A DNA stretch of 57,525 nt from Acidobacteriota bacterium (GCA_021296475.1 JAGWAJ010000010.1:31792-89316), one strand, 5' to 3'. Positions 1 through 8,657 are shown, counted from the first letter of the stretch. Notes: a model not told the origin generated them from the letters alone. Numbers and translations are program-made.

Positions 1-134
1 GTGTAGGTCGCCTTCAGCATCGCCCCGTCGGCGCCGGTGAGATCGATGTCCATCGACTGGGCCGCGGCGGGTGCGGCGGATGCGAACGCGACGAGCAGGG
101 CGCCGAGCGCCGCGACGAGTGTCCTGGCCTTCAT
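1..134 (-). CDS. Secreted protein, N-terminal fragment
   Basis: This is the first ~44 codons of a leftward gene cut by the window edge. It starts at ATG 134 behind a good ribosome site (GGAGG, about 5 nt before the ATG). The first ~25 residues form a Sec signal peptide (MKARTLVAALGALLVAFASA then an Ala-rich AQ cleavage site). Only about 20 residues of the mature protein are visible, reading SMDIDLTGADGAMLKATYT. This resembles the beginning of some secreted alpha/beta-hydrolase (dienelactone-hydrolase-like) proteins, but the fragment is too short to assign. It is the last visible gene of the leftward run at 1-3 kb. Confidence 0.6.
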   Translation of the reverse strand, partial: MKARTLVAALGALLVAFASAAPAAAQSMDIDLTGADGAMLKATY

Positions 135-177
135 TTGGTCCTCCTTGGGGATCCGGTTGCGATCGTCGTTCGGGTCG

Positions 178-618
178 TCACTGGATCTGCGAATAGTCGG
201 TAGCGTCCATGAAGACCGCGTCGACGCTCTCCACGATGCGGCCGTCGCGCTGCGACTCCTCGGCCACCCGCTGCCATTCCGGATCCGCCCGGAACTTGTC
301 CCAGTTCGTGGCCGCGGCGTCGCGGCTCGGGTGCGAGATGATGTAGATGAGGGTGTTCTCGGCCAGCGGATCGTCCTGCGGCACCCAGTAGCCGACGTTC
401 GACATGCCGTGCTTCCGGAAGATGCGCGTCGTGTGATCCCGGAAGCGGGCGTTCAGGGCGTCGAGGCGGCCGGGAAGCGCGGTGTAGGTCCGCATCTCGA
501 AGACCTTCTCGCTCTGGGCCTCGACCGCGCTGCCCAGCTCCGTCAGGTTGCCCGCCAGGAAGCCCGCCGCGAACACGGTCACGCCGAACGCCACCAGCAG
601 CCGCTTGTTCTTGAGCAT
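178..618 (-). CDS. NIPSNAP family secreted protein
   Basis: A 146-residue protein with an N-terminal hydrophobic signal segment (about residues 6-25) followed by one NIPSNAP domain, a dimeric alpha/beta-barrel fold. The typical opening VFEMRTYTALPGRLDALNAR, the central GYWVPQDDPLAENTLIYI stretch and the closing DPEWQRVAEES region are all visible. The reading frame stays open well upstream to 924, but the start at ATG 618 is preferred: it has an AAGGAG site 5-6 nt upstream and gives the signal peptide directly. NIPSNAP proteins are small ligand-binding or stress-related proteins, and no specific substrate can be read here. It lies 43 bp upstream of the truncated secreted gene and may be cotranscribed with it. 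Confidence 0.85.
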   Translation of the reverse strand: MLKNKRLLVAFGVTVFAAGFLAGNLTELGSAVEAQSEKVFEMRTYTALPGRLDALNARFRDHTTRIFRKHGMSNVGYWVPQDDPLAENTLIYIISHPSRDAAATNWDKFRADPEWQRVAEESQRDGRIVESVDAVFMDATDYSQIQ

Positions 619-665
619 GGAATCTCCTTCGGATCGGAAAGGGTCAATCATAGCGCCGCCGCCCG

Positions 666-1310
666 TCACCGGGAAGCGTAGCGCGCCATCAGCCGCCGCC
701 GATCGCCGTCCGTGAGGCGCATGTACTCCGGGTCGTCGCTGCCCAGCCCGGACGTCCGGCAGGGGCCGCACATGAGCGAGGTCGGGTCGCGGTTGTGGAC
801 GAGTCCCAGCGAGTGGCCGATCTCGTGCGCGATGATGTTGCGGGCGATGTTGAGGTTCTGCGCCATCGCCAGCTCGTCGGCCTCGATGGCGATGAAATGC
901 CCGCGCCCCTTCGGTATGGGCCACGCGAACGACATCAGATCCTGCCGGGAAAGCAGCAGCACGACGTCGGCGTCGACCGCGACCACCTCGTCGGGGGGCG
1001 ACGGCTGGCTCTGCCCCGACCGGAGCCGCCCCGCCTGCTGCGAGATGGTGCGCGCGTAGGTCTCGAGCCGCCGCGTTACCGGCGAGGCGAGGATCACGTC
1101 GCTCACGAGCCGCAGGTCGAGATTGAGGCCGGTAGCGACGGAGTTCCAGAAGGCGATGGCGTCGAGCGTCATCGGCAGCCGGACGTCGTTCCCGTCCGGG
1201 CTGAAGATGACAACCCGATGCTCCACCGGTCCGCCGCCGGTGCCCGTGCAGAGCAGAGCGGCCAGTACGACCACCGCTGCCCGGCCTGCCGCCGCCCGCT
1301 TTGCCCCCAT
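666..1310 (-). CDS. Small secreted zinc metalloprotease (metzincin-like)
   Basis: A 214-residue protein with an N-terminal signal peptide (about residues 8-25). Residues 162-172 read HEIGHSLGLVH, a complete HExxHxxGxxH zinc-binding motif with the catalytic Glu. It is followed by a LMCGPC segment (179-184), where metzincins have the Met-turn. The preceding segment FIAIEADELAMAQNLNIARNIIAHE fits the active-site helix of matrixin or archaemetzincin-like peptidases. The likely role is an extracytoplasmic peptidase; the substrate is unknown. The gene begins 10 bp after the stop of the upstream membrane-protein gene, so the two are probably cotranscribed. The exact peptidase family cannot be fixed by eye. 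Confidence 0.7.
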   Translation of the reverse strand: MGAKRAAAGRAAVVVLAALLCTGTGGGPVEHRVVIFSPDGNDVRLPMTLDAIAFWNSVATGLNLDLRLVSDVILASPVTRRLETYARTISQQAGRLRSGQSQPSPPDEVVAVDADVVLLLSRQDLMSFAWPIPKGRGHFIAIEADELAMAQNLNIARNIIAHEIGHSLGLVHNRDPTSLMCGPCRTSGLGSDDPEYMRLTDGDRRRLMARYASR

Positions 1311-1320
1311 CCGCTCGGAA

Positions 1321-2109
1321 TCAGCGCGCGCCGTCGTCCTCCGCCCGGCACAGCACTTCCGTCGTGGTGCCGGCCGCGTACGCGGCGGCGCCCAGCGCCA
1401 GAATCAGAAGGGCGAGGCTGAGCTGGACGGCGCTGTCGAGACCGAGGGCGCGCACGCCGACGAAGGCGGAGGCGAGGACCATCAGGAACGCCACGGCCCA
1501 CACGGGCTGCAGGCCCTCCACGTTCGGCGTGAACCGGCCATCCCGGATCTGGAGCGGGATGAGCAGGGCGAGCATTCCCGCCGCCAGACCGCCCAGAGCG
1601 GCCGTGGACCACGCGGCGTCCAGCGCCAGCGGGAGCGTGATTCCGACCACCGCGCCGGTCACGATGGCCGCTGTGATCGACGTCGGGGAGAGCACCGCGG
1701 GCAGCGGAGCTTCCGTGCCGGCGGCCGGCGCGGGGTCGAGCAACGCGGCCGTGCTGCCGCACAGGAAGGCCGCCAGCCCGGTCAGGAACACCAGCACCTC
1801 GAGCCCGTCCGCGATCGACGCTTCCACCGGCAGGCCGCCGCTGCCGAAGAAGAGCGGCATCGCGATCAGGAGGAAGCTGAGGATCGCGATGACGCGCGCG
1901 CTCGCCGCGAGGCGGCGCCGGAGGGCCGGGAAGAACCATCCGTTCAGGATCTGGAACGGGACGATCAGCCCGATGGCCCCGGCCGCCACGCCCGTCGACA
2001 GCGCCATCCCGAGCGGGGCGTCAAAGGCGGCGGAGGATGCGACGCCGCCGGCGATTCCCGCGCCGATGGCGGGCCCGGCGACGCGTTCGGTGAACATCGA
2101 TGTCTGCAT
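1321..2109 (-). CDS. Hypothetical polytopic membrane protein
   Basis: A 262-residue protein built mostly of hydrophobic helices. About six to eight membrane segments are visible, for example AIGLIVPFQILNGWFF, VIAILSFLLIAMPLFF, GLEVLVFLTGLAAFL, ITAAIVTGAVVGITL and LALLILALGAAAYAAG. Two PFQI/PLQIRDG-type segments suggest an internal duplication: FQILNGWFFP early and LQIRDGRFTP late, about 130 residues apart. I do not recognise a family. It is followed at 10 bp by the metzincin gene, which suggests a two-gene unit. Confidence 0.6.
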   Translation of the reverse strand: MQTSMFTERVAGPAIGAGIAGGVASSAAFDAPLGMALSTGVAAGAIGLIVPFQILNGWFFPALRRRLAASARVIAILSFLLIAMPLFFGSGGLPVEASIADGLEVLVFLTGLAAFLCGSTAALLDPAPAAGTEAPLPAVLSPTSITAAIVTGAVVGITLPLALDAAWSTAALGGLAAGMLALLIPLQIRDGRFTPNVEGLQPVWAVAFLMVLASAFVGVRALGLDSAVQLSLALLILALGAAAYAAGTTTEVLCRAEDDGAR

Positions 2110-2283
2110 GTCGTTCCTCGTCGAGCGCCTGGCGTCCGCCGCCGGGCAGTGTCGTCGTCGTGCCGGGATTCCGGTTGCGGCAGGCCGGAACGGCGCGTGC
2201 GAGCCCGCAGCCGGCCGGCGCCATTCTACGATCCTGGGGCGGGCGCCGCGAAACGCGGGCCCTCGTGTCCGCTGCCGCGCGGG

Positions 2284-3054
2284 TCAGCGCGGGGGCGTCG
2301 CGGCGGCTCCGAACAATTCCACGAGCGCCTCGGCGCGGGCCAGCGGCCCTGGCGCTTCCAGCAGGCGCTGGCGCGCGCCCGGGGCCATCGGCGCGTACTG
2401 CGCGATCCCGTTGACCAGGTCTTCGTCGGGCAGCGCGGCCGGGGCCGGCGCACCGTTCCGGGCCGCGGCAAGAATCGTCTCGAGCGCCGGGCGGAGCTCA
2501 CCGAGCGCCGTCAGCTCGGCGTCGTCCACGAGCTCCGGGAGCGCCGCCACGCGCGCCAGCCGGTAGGGCCGGCTCCGATCCTCGTCGAGGACGCGGAACT
2601 TCACCAGGCCGCGCAGGACGATGAGGTACCGCCCGTCGGGCAGCTCTTCCACCTCCGTGATCCGACCGGCGCAGCCGATGCGGAAGATCGGCGGGCGCCC
2701 TTCGTAATCGGCCTCGTACCCGGGCTCGAGCGTGACCATGCCGATCAGCCCGTCGCCCGCCAGGGCATCCGCCACCATCTCGCGATAGCGCGGCTCGAAG
2801 ATGTGCAGCGGCCGGGAGACGTTCGGGAAGAGCATGACGTCCGGCAGCGGAAACACCGGGATGACGTCGGGCAGGGCCACCGCCCCCGGCACCGGGTCGA
2901 ACGCGGGGGGCTGGGCCGCGCCGCCGCCGGGTGCGGCCAGCAGGCAGGCCAGGACCGTGGCGGCTGCGAGGCCGCGGGCGGTCGTCCGTACTCGCTCGCG
3001 GCCGGCGGTCGTTCGAGGGTCGCGGCGTCGCCGCGCGGGATGTGCGGTCTGCAT
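2284..3054 (-). CDS. Secreted LON substrate-binding (N-terminal) domain protein
   Basis: A 256-residue protein. After a basic leader and hydrophobic segment (about residues 28-48) comes a LON-N-type domain. Its hallmarks are IPVFPLPDVMLFPNVSRPLH, IFEPRYREMV, GLIGMVTL, the GCAGRITEVEELPDGRYLIV strand and the LRGLVKFRV region. There is no AAA or peptidase domain, so this is a stand-alone LON-substrate-binding protein, a common family of unclear role. The apparent signal peptide is unusual because most homologues are cytosolic. The start at ATG 3054 is the only good Met; its ribosome site is weak. It is divergent from the Tsx-like gene across a 150-bp gap in which I see no convincing promoter motif. 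Confidence 0.75.
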   Translation of the reverse strand: MQTAHPARRRRDPRTTAGRERVRTTARGLAAATVLACLLAAPGGGAAQPPAFDPVPGAVALPDVIPVFPLPDVMLFPNVSRPLHIFEPRYREMVADALAGDGLIGMVTLEPGYEADYEGRPPIFRIGCAGRITEVEELPDGRYLIVLRGLVKFRVLDEDRSRPYRLARVAALPELVDDAELTALGELRPALETILAAARNGAPAPAALPDEDLVNGIAQYAPMAPGARQRLLEAPGPLARAEALVELFGAAATPPR

Positions 3055-3204
3055 GTCGCGCGCTCTGCGCCTTCCTCCGCGCAGCCTATCACGCGGCGGC
3101 GCGATGCGGGCGGGATGCCGGAAAGCCCGCGGCCAAAGCCGAAACCGATGCGGTAGGATGGCCGTACGGGCGGGCGCGACAGGTGCTCGAGCGAGGCGAT
3201 TCCG

Positions 3205-4053
3205 ATGCTACGGTTGACCAGACTTGCACATCCGCCCGGTCGGCGATCGGCGGGGACGAGTCGGCGTGCGCTGGCGCGCGGTCTGCGCTGCGGTGCGGCG
3301 GCGGCGGCATTGTGGCTGGCCGCGCCGTCCGCAGCCTCGGCGCAGATGGAGTTCCACTACCAGTACGGCCGACTGACGAACCCGTTCACCGGGCTGCGGA
3401 GCCCGACGTCGATTCTCACCATCCAGCACGCGGGGAGCTGGTCGTTGGGGGACAGCTTCTTCTTCGTCGATTTCCTGGACGACCAGTTGAGCGACGGGTT
3501 CAATCAGAAGGACCTGTACGGGGAGTGGTATCCCACGCTGAGCTTCAGCAAGCTGACAAGCCGGACCGTCGGGGGCGGGCCGGTGCGCGACATCGCGCTG
3601 ATCGGCGGCATCAACTTCGATGCGGACGCCAACTTCATGAAGTACCTGCCCGGGATTCGCGTGGCCTGGGACGTCCCCGGCTTCCTGTTCCTCAACACGG
3701 ACATCACGGCGTTCCTGGACGCGAACGACGGCGCCGGCCCCGGGGATGCCCCCCGGACCAGCGACAGCTTCATGTTCGACATCAACTGGGGGGCGGTCTT
3801 CGACATCGGCAACCAGTCGTTCCTCTTCACCGGCCACGCGGAGTACATCGGCGCGACGACGATCGAGCCCGTGGGCGGCGAGGTTAAGAGCTGGGTGCTC
3901 GCCCAGCCCCAGCTCACGTGGGACCTGAGCAAGGCGCTGAACGGGACCGGCAACGAGCTGTTCGTCGGCGTGGAGTACCAATACTGGGGGAACAAGCTCG
4001 GCGCGAATGGCCACGACAACGTGGCGCAGTTCCTCGTGATCTGGCGCCTCTAG
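3205..4053 (+). CDS. Tsx-like / DUF5020-type outer-membrane beta-barrel protein
   Basis: A 282-residue protein with a long basic N-region and a signal peptide ending near AASAQ (about residue 47). The mature part consists of alternating beta-strands typical of a 12-strand porin. It includes MEFHYQYGRLTNPFTG, ILTIQHAGSWSLGDSFFFVD, LYGEWYPTLSFSK, LFLNTDITAFLD and a C-terminal aromatic strand QFLVIWRL. The layout matches nucleoside-specific channel (Tsx-like) and DUF5020 proteins. The role would be outer-membrane passage of small solutes, with nucleosides only a guess. A GAGGCGA site lies just before the ATG. Repeat copy A begins at the base after its stop codon. Confidence 0.7.
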   Translation: MLRLTRLAHPPGRRSAGTSRRALARGLRCGAAAAALWLAAPSAASAQMEFHYQYGRLTNPFTGLRSPTSILTIQHAGSWSLGDSFFFVDFLDDQLSDGFNQKDLYGEWYPTLSFSKLTSRTVGGGPVRDIALIGGINFDADANFMKYLPGIRVAWDVPGFLFLNTDITAFLDANDGAGPGDAPRTSDSFMFDINWGAVFDIGNQSFLFTGHAEYIGATTIEPVGGEVKSWVLAQPQLTWDLSKALNGTGNELFVGVEYQYWGNKLGANGHDNVAQFLVIWRL

Positions 4054-4136
4054 GATCTGCGCCGTAGAACGGGCTGACTCCCAGTAGGCTTGGCTGGGCA
4101 CCAGGCGGAGCCGTCAGGCGACGAATGGTGGGCTAG
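4054..4136 (+). repeat. Dispersed intergenic hairpin element, copy A
   Basis: It begins on the base after the Tsx-like stop codon with GATCTGCGCCGTAGAACGG and continues through the conserved module GGCTTGGCTGGGCACC, GGCGGAGCCGTCAGGCGACG and ATGGTGGGCTAG. It ends 34 bp before the phosphatase start. The left part can form an imperfect hairpin that could end transcription of the porin gene. Other copies are at 6685, 12093, 41882, 42905, 45050 and 47366. Confidence 0.8.
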
Positions 4137-4170
4137 CGGGACGCCTCGCGAGGTTTCGAGGGTCGAAGAC

Positions 4171-6684
4171 ATGGCGAAGTCCCACACCGGCGTGCTGTCC
4201 CGGTCCCTCGAGGCGTGGCGGACCCCGGCGCGCATGCGGCTGGCGGTCCGCGGCTTCCTGGCGCTGGCCGTCCTGCTCGCCGTCACGATCACGGCGACAT
4301 CGGCCACGCTGCTCTACAACGCGGCCACCGCGCTCCGCGACGAGGCGGAGGGGGCGGCCACGCACCTGGCGGAGCTCCTTTCGGCCAGCTTCGCGGAGAT
4401 GGGGGAGATCTCGCTCGCGAACGTCGCCCGCACGCTCGACGCGACGCTCGACGGGCAGATGATCGCCCAGGCGCGCATCGCCGCCCACCTGGTCGCCGCG
4501 GCGGAGGAGGCGGGCTTCGACCCGCCGCGCGTCATCGACGTTCTCGATGACATCATCGCGAACACGGTGCTCGACGAGTTCTGGATCACCAACGAGGCCG
4601 GCTTCTCCTATCTCACCAACGTGCGGGACGAGCAGGGCGATCTCGTCCCGTTCCAGTTCGATCCGGACCCGGCGGTCCAGCCGCAGGCGTCGAAGTTCTA
4701 TGTACTGCTCGCCGCGCCGGTCGGCGGGAACGACTTCATCACGCAGCCGGCGCAGGTGCGTGAGATCGATCAGGAGGTCTACAAGTACGTCGGCGTCAGC
4801 GGCGTCGACAAGCAGCGGATCGTGCAGATCGGCAACGCACTCGTGTTCGGCGAGCAGGAGATCCTGACCAACGTCCACACGTCGCAGCGGGCGGACGTCT
4901 CGGCCGTCATCGAAGGCATCCTGGGCCAGCACATGGCCGTGCAGGCCACCATCGTCGACCGCTTCGCGACCGCCGCCGAGGCGGCCGGCTGGAGCGCGGC
5001 CGATGTCGACCGAAGGCTGGGCCAGATTGTCTCGACGACCGCCATCGGCGAGATCCGCGTCGTCGACCGGGACGGAACGCCCGTCTATTCGAGCCTGTCG
5101 GCATCGGACGCGGCCGGCGAGGAGGTTCCGCACTTCGGCGAGTACGCCGGCCTCTTCGACGGTTCCGAGTCCTTCTTCGAGCACCCGTCCGAGCCGCGCG
5201 CCTCGGACGGAGTCATCTACAAGTACGTGACGGTCGCCAGCCCGGACGGGTCGCGCCTGTCGCAGGTCGGGATACCCATCGAGAGCAGCGCCGGCAACCT
5301 GCTCTACTCCGTGTACCAGCGCGAGGCCGACGTGCTGGTCCGCTCGCGGAACCTCGAGGCGCTGTGGGTCGTCAACCTGGAGGGAGATGTCACCGCCGCG
5401 GCGCCGCGTGCGGAGCTGGCCGCGGGCGCCGCGGGCGCTTTCGGGGGCCGGGTGGAGGCGGTCATGTCCGACGCGCTGGCGCAGGGGCGCGTCGTCAGCG
5501 CCTCGAGCCTGAGCCTCCTGACGCCCGAGGATCGCGGCATCTGGGTCGCGTCGCCCCTGATCAACACGGGTGGGATCCCGATCGGCGGTCTCGCCATATC
5601 GGTGAGCCTGGACGATATCGCGCTCACGGTGCAGGGTGAGGCACTGAACACGACCCTCATCGCGTTTGCGCTGCTCGGCCTCACCGCGTTAGCCGCGGCA
5701 TGGGGCACCCGGTGGCTGACGCATCCGATCGAGGTCATTGCCGACGCGGCTCGGCAGGTCGAGGCGGGCAACCAGCCCGAGGACGACGAGATGGAGGACG
5801 TCCTGCGGCGGCAGGACGAGCTCGGCAGTCTCGCGCGGGTGTTCACGGCGATGACCGTGCAGGTTTTCAACCGCGAGGAGCAGCTCGAGATGCTCGTCTC
5901 CGAGCGGACGCGGGACCTGGAGGAGAGCAACCACAACCTGCGTGTCGCGAAGGAGGCGATGGAGCAGGACCTGGAGATGGCCAAGGTCGTGCAGGCCGCC
6001 CTCGTGCGCGAGGGGACGGTCGAGATGGGCGTCTTCTCCGCGTGCGCGCGGATGACGCCGGCCCAGCGGGTCGGCGGGGACTTCGTCGACGTCATGGAGC
6101 CGGCGCCCGGCCGCCGCTGCCTCGTCGTCGGGGACGTCTCGGGCAAGGGGGTGGCCGCGGCGCTGTTCATGGCCGCCTCGCAGGCGGCGATCAAGGCCGC
6201 GTTCAGCGAGTGCGACGGTATCGACGACGTCACGAGCGCGGCGAACGACCGGGTCTGCCGCCAGAACCCGATGGGGCTGTTCGTCACCGCCGTGCTCGCC
6301 GTCGTCGATCCCGAGAAAGGCGCGGTCGAGTACGTCTGCGCGGGCCACGACCCGGCCTACCTGATCGGATCGGACGACGTGTGCCGGTCTCTGCCGGTGA
6401 CGGGAGGGCTCGCCATGGGCGTGATGGAGGAGTTCCCGTACGCGAGCCGACGACACGTGCTGCAGCCCGGGGAGACGCTCGTCCTGTATACGGACGGATT
6501 GACCGACGCAGTGAACGCAGGCGGGGAGCTGTTCGGCAAGGAGCGCCTGGAGGCCGCGCTGGTCGGTACCGCGCACCGGACGCCTTCGGAGGTCGTGCAC
6601 CATGCGTGGAGCGAGATTGGAGCCTTCTCGGCGGGCATGCCGGCCGCGGACGACATGACCTGCCTCGTGCTGCGCCGCCACTAG
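4171..6684 (+). CDS. Membrane sensor PP2C phosphatase (SpoIIE/RsbU type) with HAMP domain
   Basis: An 837-residue protein. It has a membrane helix at about 24-46, a large extracytoplasmic sensor region (~46-490) that may hold two Cache/PAS-like units, and a second helix at ~492-512. These are followed by HAMP (~512-565), a coiled coil (~565-610) and a SpoIIE-type PP2C domain (~625-837). The metal-binding motifs VGGDFVDV, VVGDVSGKG, YTDGLTDA and ADDMTCLVL are present. It should dephosphorylate a STAS-domain anti-sigma antagonist in response to an external signal. The frame is open back to 4090, but those codons lie in the repeat, so ATG 4171 is chosen. The kinase and STAS genes follow directly. 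Confidence 0.88.
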   Translation: MAKSHTGVLSRSLEAWRTPARMRLAVRGFLALAVLLAVTITATSATLLYNAATALRDEAEGAATHLAELLSASFAEMGEISLANVARTLDATLDGQMIAQARIAAHLVAAAEEAGFDPPRVIDVLDDIIANTVLDEFWITNEAGFSYLTNVRDEQGDLVPFQFDPDPAVQPQASKFYVLLAAPVGGNDFITQPAQVREIDQEVYKYVGVSGVDKQRIVQIGNALVFGEQEILTNVHTSQRADVSAVIEGILGQHMAVQATIVDRFATAAEAAGWSAADVDRRLGQIVSTTAIGEIRVVDRDGTPVYSSLSASDAAGEEVPHFGEYAGLFDGSESFFEHPSEPRASDGVIYKYVTVASPDGSRLSQVGIPIESSAGNLLYSVYQREADVLVRSRNLEALWVVNLEGDVTAAAPRAELAAGAAGAFGGRVEAVMSDALAQGRVVSASSLSLLTPEDRGIWVASPLINTGGIPIGGLAISVSLDDIALTVQGEALNTTLIAFALLGLTALAAAWGTRWLTHPIEVIADAARQVEAGNQPEDDEMEDVLRRQDELGSLARVFTAMTVQVFNREEQLEMLVSERTRDLEESNHNLRVAKEAMEQDLEMAKVVQAALVREGTVEMGVFSACARMTPAQRVGGDFVDVMEPAPGRRCLVVGDVSGKGVAAALFMAASQAAIKAAFSECDGIDDVTSAANDRVCRQNPMGLFVTAVLAVVDPEKGAVEYVCAGHDPAYLIGSDDVCRSLPVTGGLAMGVMEEFPYASRRHVLQPGETLVLYTDGLTDAVNAGGELFGKERLEAALVGTAHRTPSEVVHHAWSEIGAFSAGMPAADDMTCLVLRRH

Positions 6685-6716
6685 AGTCTGCGCCGTAGCA
6701 CGCCGTTTGTGCAGCG
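6685..6716 (+). repeat. Dispersed intergenic hairpin element, partial copy B
   Basis: Directly after the phosphatase stop codon the sequence reads AGTCTGCGCCGTAGCACGCC, the left arm of the hairpin found in the other copies. The right arm has drifted and the GGTTGGTTGGGCACC module is missing, so this is a partial or decayed copy. It lies between two genes of the same operon. Confidence 0.6.
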
Positions 6717-6752
6717 TGTCCCGCGGCTGCTAGGGTACGAGAGAGCCTGACC

Positions 6753-7226
6753 ATGAGCTTCAATGATCTGCGTCTGTCCGTCGCACCCCGGTTGTCGGGC
6801 GTCGGCAACGTGTCCAGGATCGTCGAGGCGTTCGGGGAGGAGAACGGGCTTGCGGAGCCGCAGGTCTACGCCATCAACCTGGCCCTCGACGAACTGATCG
6901 CCAACGCGGTGACCCACGGGTTCGCCGACGTCACCCGTCCGCGCATCGACATCGGCTTGCGGGTCGACGACGACCGCCTGGTCCTCACCCTGACGGACAA
7001 CGGTGCGCCGTTCGACCCGACACGGCACGCGGAAGCCGCCGACACCGAGTCGCCGCTCGAGGAGCGGAGCGCCGACAACCTGGGCCTGCACCTGGTGAAG
7101 TCCGTAGCGGACCGGGTGAGCTACGAGTTCAGCGCCGGCCGGAACCACCTGACGATGGAGCGCGACCTGGCCGGCGTGGCGGCGTGGCGGCGTAGCGGCA
7201 CGGTCGTGGGCCGCGGTGCGAGGTAG
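6753..7226 (+). CDS. RsbW-like anti-sigma factor serine kinase / GHKL ATPase
   Basis: A 157-residue HATPase_c_2 protein. The N box is visible as NLALDELIANAVTHGF, the G1 box as LTDNGAPFDP, and the G2-like segment as NLGLHLVKSVADRVSYEF. RsbW/SpoIIAB kinases bind a sigma factor or another output protein and phosphorylate the STAS antagonist. The gene lies between the SpoIIE-type phosphatase and the STAS gene (5 bp before the latter), giving the classical three-part partner-switching set. No sigma factor gene is adjacent, so the output partner is not visible. The C-terminal ~20 residues are Arg/Gly-rich and not part of the fold. Confidence 0.88.
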   Translation: MSFNDLRLSVAPRLSGVGNVSRIVEAFGEENGLAEPQVYAINLALDELIANAVTHGFADVTRPRIDIGLRVDDDRLVLTLTDNGAPFDPTRHAEAADTESPLEERSADNLGLHLVKSVADRVSYEFSAGRNHLTMERDLAGVAAWRRSGTVVGRGAR

Positions 7227-7231
7227 GGTGC

Positions 7232-7573
7232 ATGGACATTGAAGTCGCCGAGGAGCGGACCGAGGAGACGCTGATCCTGCTTCCGGTCGGACGTCTCGAC
7301 AGCGCGAACGCGCGCTCGTTCGAGGCGCTCGTCATGGAGCACATCGAGGGCGGGCAGCAGAGTCTGGTCATCGACTTCAGCCGGCTCAACTTCATCAGCA
7401 GCTCCGGGATGCGGGTGCTCCTGATCGCGGCCAAGAAGCTGCAGGCGAGCCGCGGCACCCTCGTGCTGTGCGCCATGAAGGACCACATCCACGAGGTCTT
7501 CCGCATCAGCGGCTTCGATCGGATCATCCCGATCAAGGACTCGCGCAAGGCGGCCCTCGGCGTAACGGGCTGA
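7232..7573 (+). CDS. STAS-domain anti-sigma factor antagonist
   Basis: A 113-residue single STAS domain (SpoIIAA/RsbV-like). Visible features are the strand LLPVGRLDSANARSFEALV, the segment SLVIDFSRLNFISSSGMRVL with the conserved Ser-rich phospho-acceptor site (ISSSGMR), and the C-terminal FRISGFDRIIPI. In the family it is phosphorylated by the RsbW-like kinase and reactivated by the SpoIIE-type phosphatase, both encoded just upstream. The gene converges with the ammonium-transporter pseudogene, which starts to lose homology about 90 bp beyond this stop. Confidence 0.9.
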   Translation: MDIEVAEERTEETLILLPVGRLDSANARSFEALVMEHIEGGQQSLVIDFSRLNFISSSGMRVLLIAAKKLQASRGTLVLCAMKDHIHEVFRISGFDRIIPIKDSRKAALGVTG

Positions 7574-8657
7574 CGCGCTCCCGCCGCCGACCGAGCGGGC
7601 CGCCCGCCGAGGATTCGGCGCCGCCGGGCCGCGGCAGCGTGCGGAGCGGCGCGTCATCCCCTGCCGGCGTCGCTCCAGCAGCTTCAGCCCGGCCGTGCAG
7701 ATGACGGCCCCCACGGCGCCGATCACGATGGCCCAGTAGTGGCTCGTGAAGTCCGGTCCCGCTGTGATGGCAACGAGCCCCGCGATGGCGCCGTTCAAAC
7801 CGGCGAGCAGGTCGACGCGCCCCAGAATCGGCCGCGAGACGGCGATGGCCGCGACGACGCCGGCCGCCGCCGCGAGGTTCGTGTTGACCAGCACGTGACT
7901 CATGGCGACCACGTCGGCCGCGCTTCCCAGCGCGAGCTGCGAGCCGCCGTTGAAGCTGAACCACCCGAACCAGAGGATGAAGACGCCGAGCGTCACCACC
8001 GGGACGTTGGACGGCGGCGTCATGAGGGCGGTCCCGTCGGGCCGGAACTTGCCCCTGCGCGGTCCGACGACGAGCGCGCCGGCGAGCGCCGCCCATCCTC
8101 CCGTGCCGTGCACGATGGTCGATCCGGCGAAGTCCTGGAAGCCGAGCGCGTCCAGCCAGCCGCCGCCCACGTCCAGGCGCCGACGACCGGGTAGATGAAG
8201 GCGGTCAGGACCAGCGTGAACACGAAGAAAGACCAGAGCCGGACCCGTTCGGCCAGTGCGCCGGACACGATGGAGGCGGCCGTCGCCACGAACACCATCT
8301 GGAAGAACCAGTCGGACATCACCGCGTAGTTGTTGCCGATCACGGCCGCCCGCGCGCTCTCGTCGCCCGCCACGAGCGCCACCTCGTCGGCGGACGGGCC
8401 GTAGAGGAAGGAGATCGATCCGATCCACCCTCCGACGTCGACGTACATCAGGTTGTAGCCGATGACGTAGTAGGCCAGTCCGGCGATCGCGTACAGGCCG
8501 ATGTTCTTGAGGCAGATGAGGGACGCGTTCTTGGTGCGAACTACCCCGACTCCAGCATGGTGAAGCCGGCGCACATCCACATCACGAGCGCGCCCCAGAC
8601 GAGGAACGACAGGGTGTTGAGAACGAATTGGGACTCCGCGGCCGCGAGGTCATTCAT
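7574..8657 (-). pseudogene. amt: Ammonium transporter (Amt), frameshifted and 3'-truncated
   Basis: Reading leftward from ATG 8657, an Amt N-terminus is clear (WGALVMWMCAGFTMLESG). A TAG at 8541-8543 then stops it. Adding one G to the GGGG run at 8544-8547 restores the normal VRTKNASLICLKNIGLYAIA. A second missing G near 8166-8168 separates YPVVGAWTW from GGWLDALGFQDFAGSTIVHG. The third part continues through PVVTLGVFILWFGWFSFNGG to AVGAVICTAGLKLLE at about 7670. Homology then ends, without the last ~100 residues of a normal Amt (final helices). The loss of the 3' end argues for real decay; the two homopolymer indels alone could be sequencing errors. Confidence 0.85.

Noticed and set aside
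1123-3156. A 677-residue rightward open frame
   Set aside because: It is antisense to three clear genes; its Arg/Gly/Ala-rich composition is the usual shadow in GC-rich DNA.
4090-4170. An upstream ATG start for the membrane phosphatase
   Set aside because: These codons lie in and just after repeat A, without a family-like sequence; ATG 4171 gives the usual short cytosolic leader.
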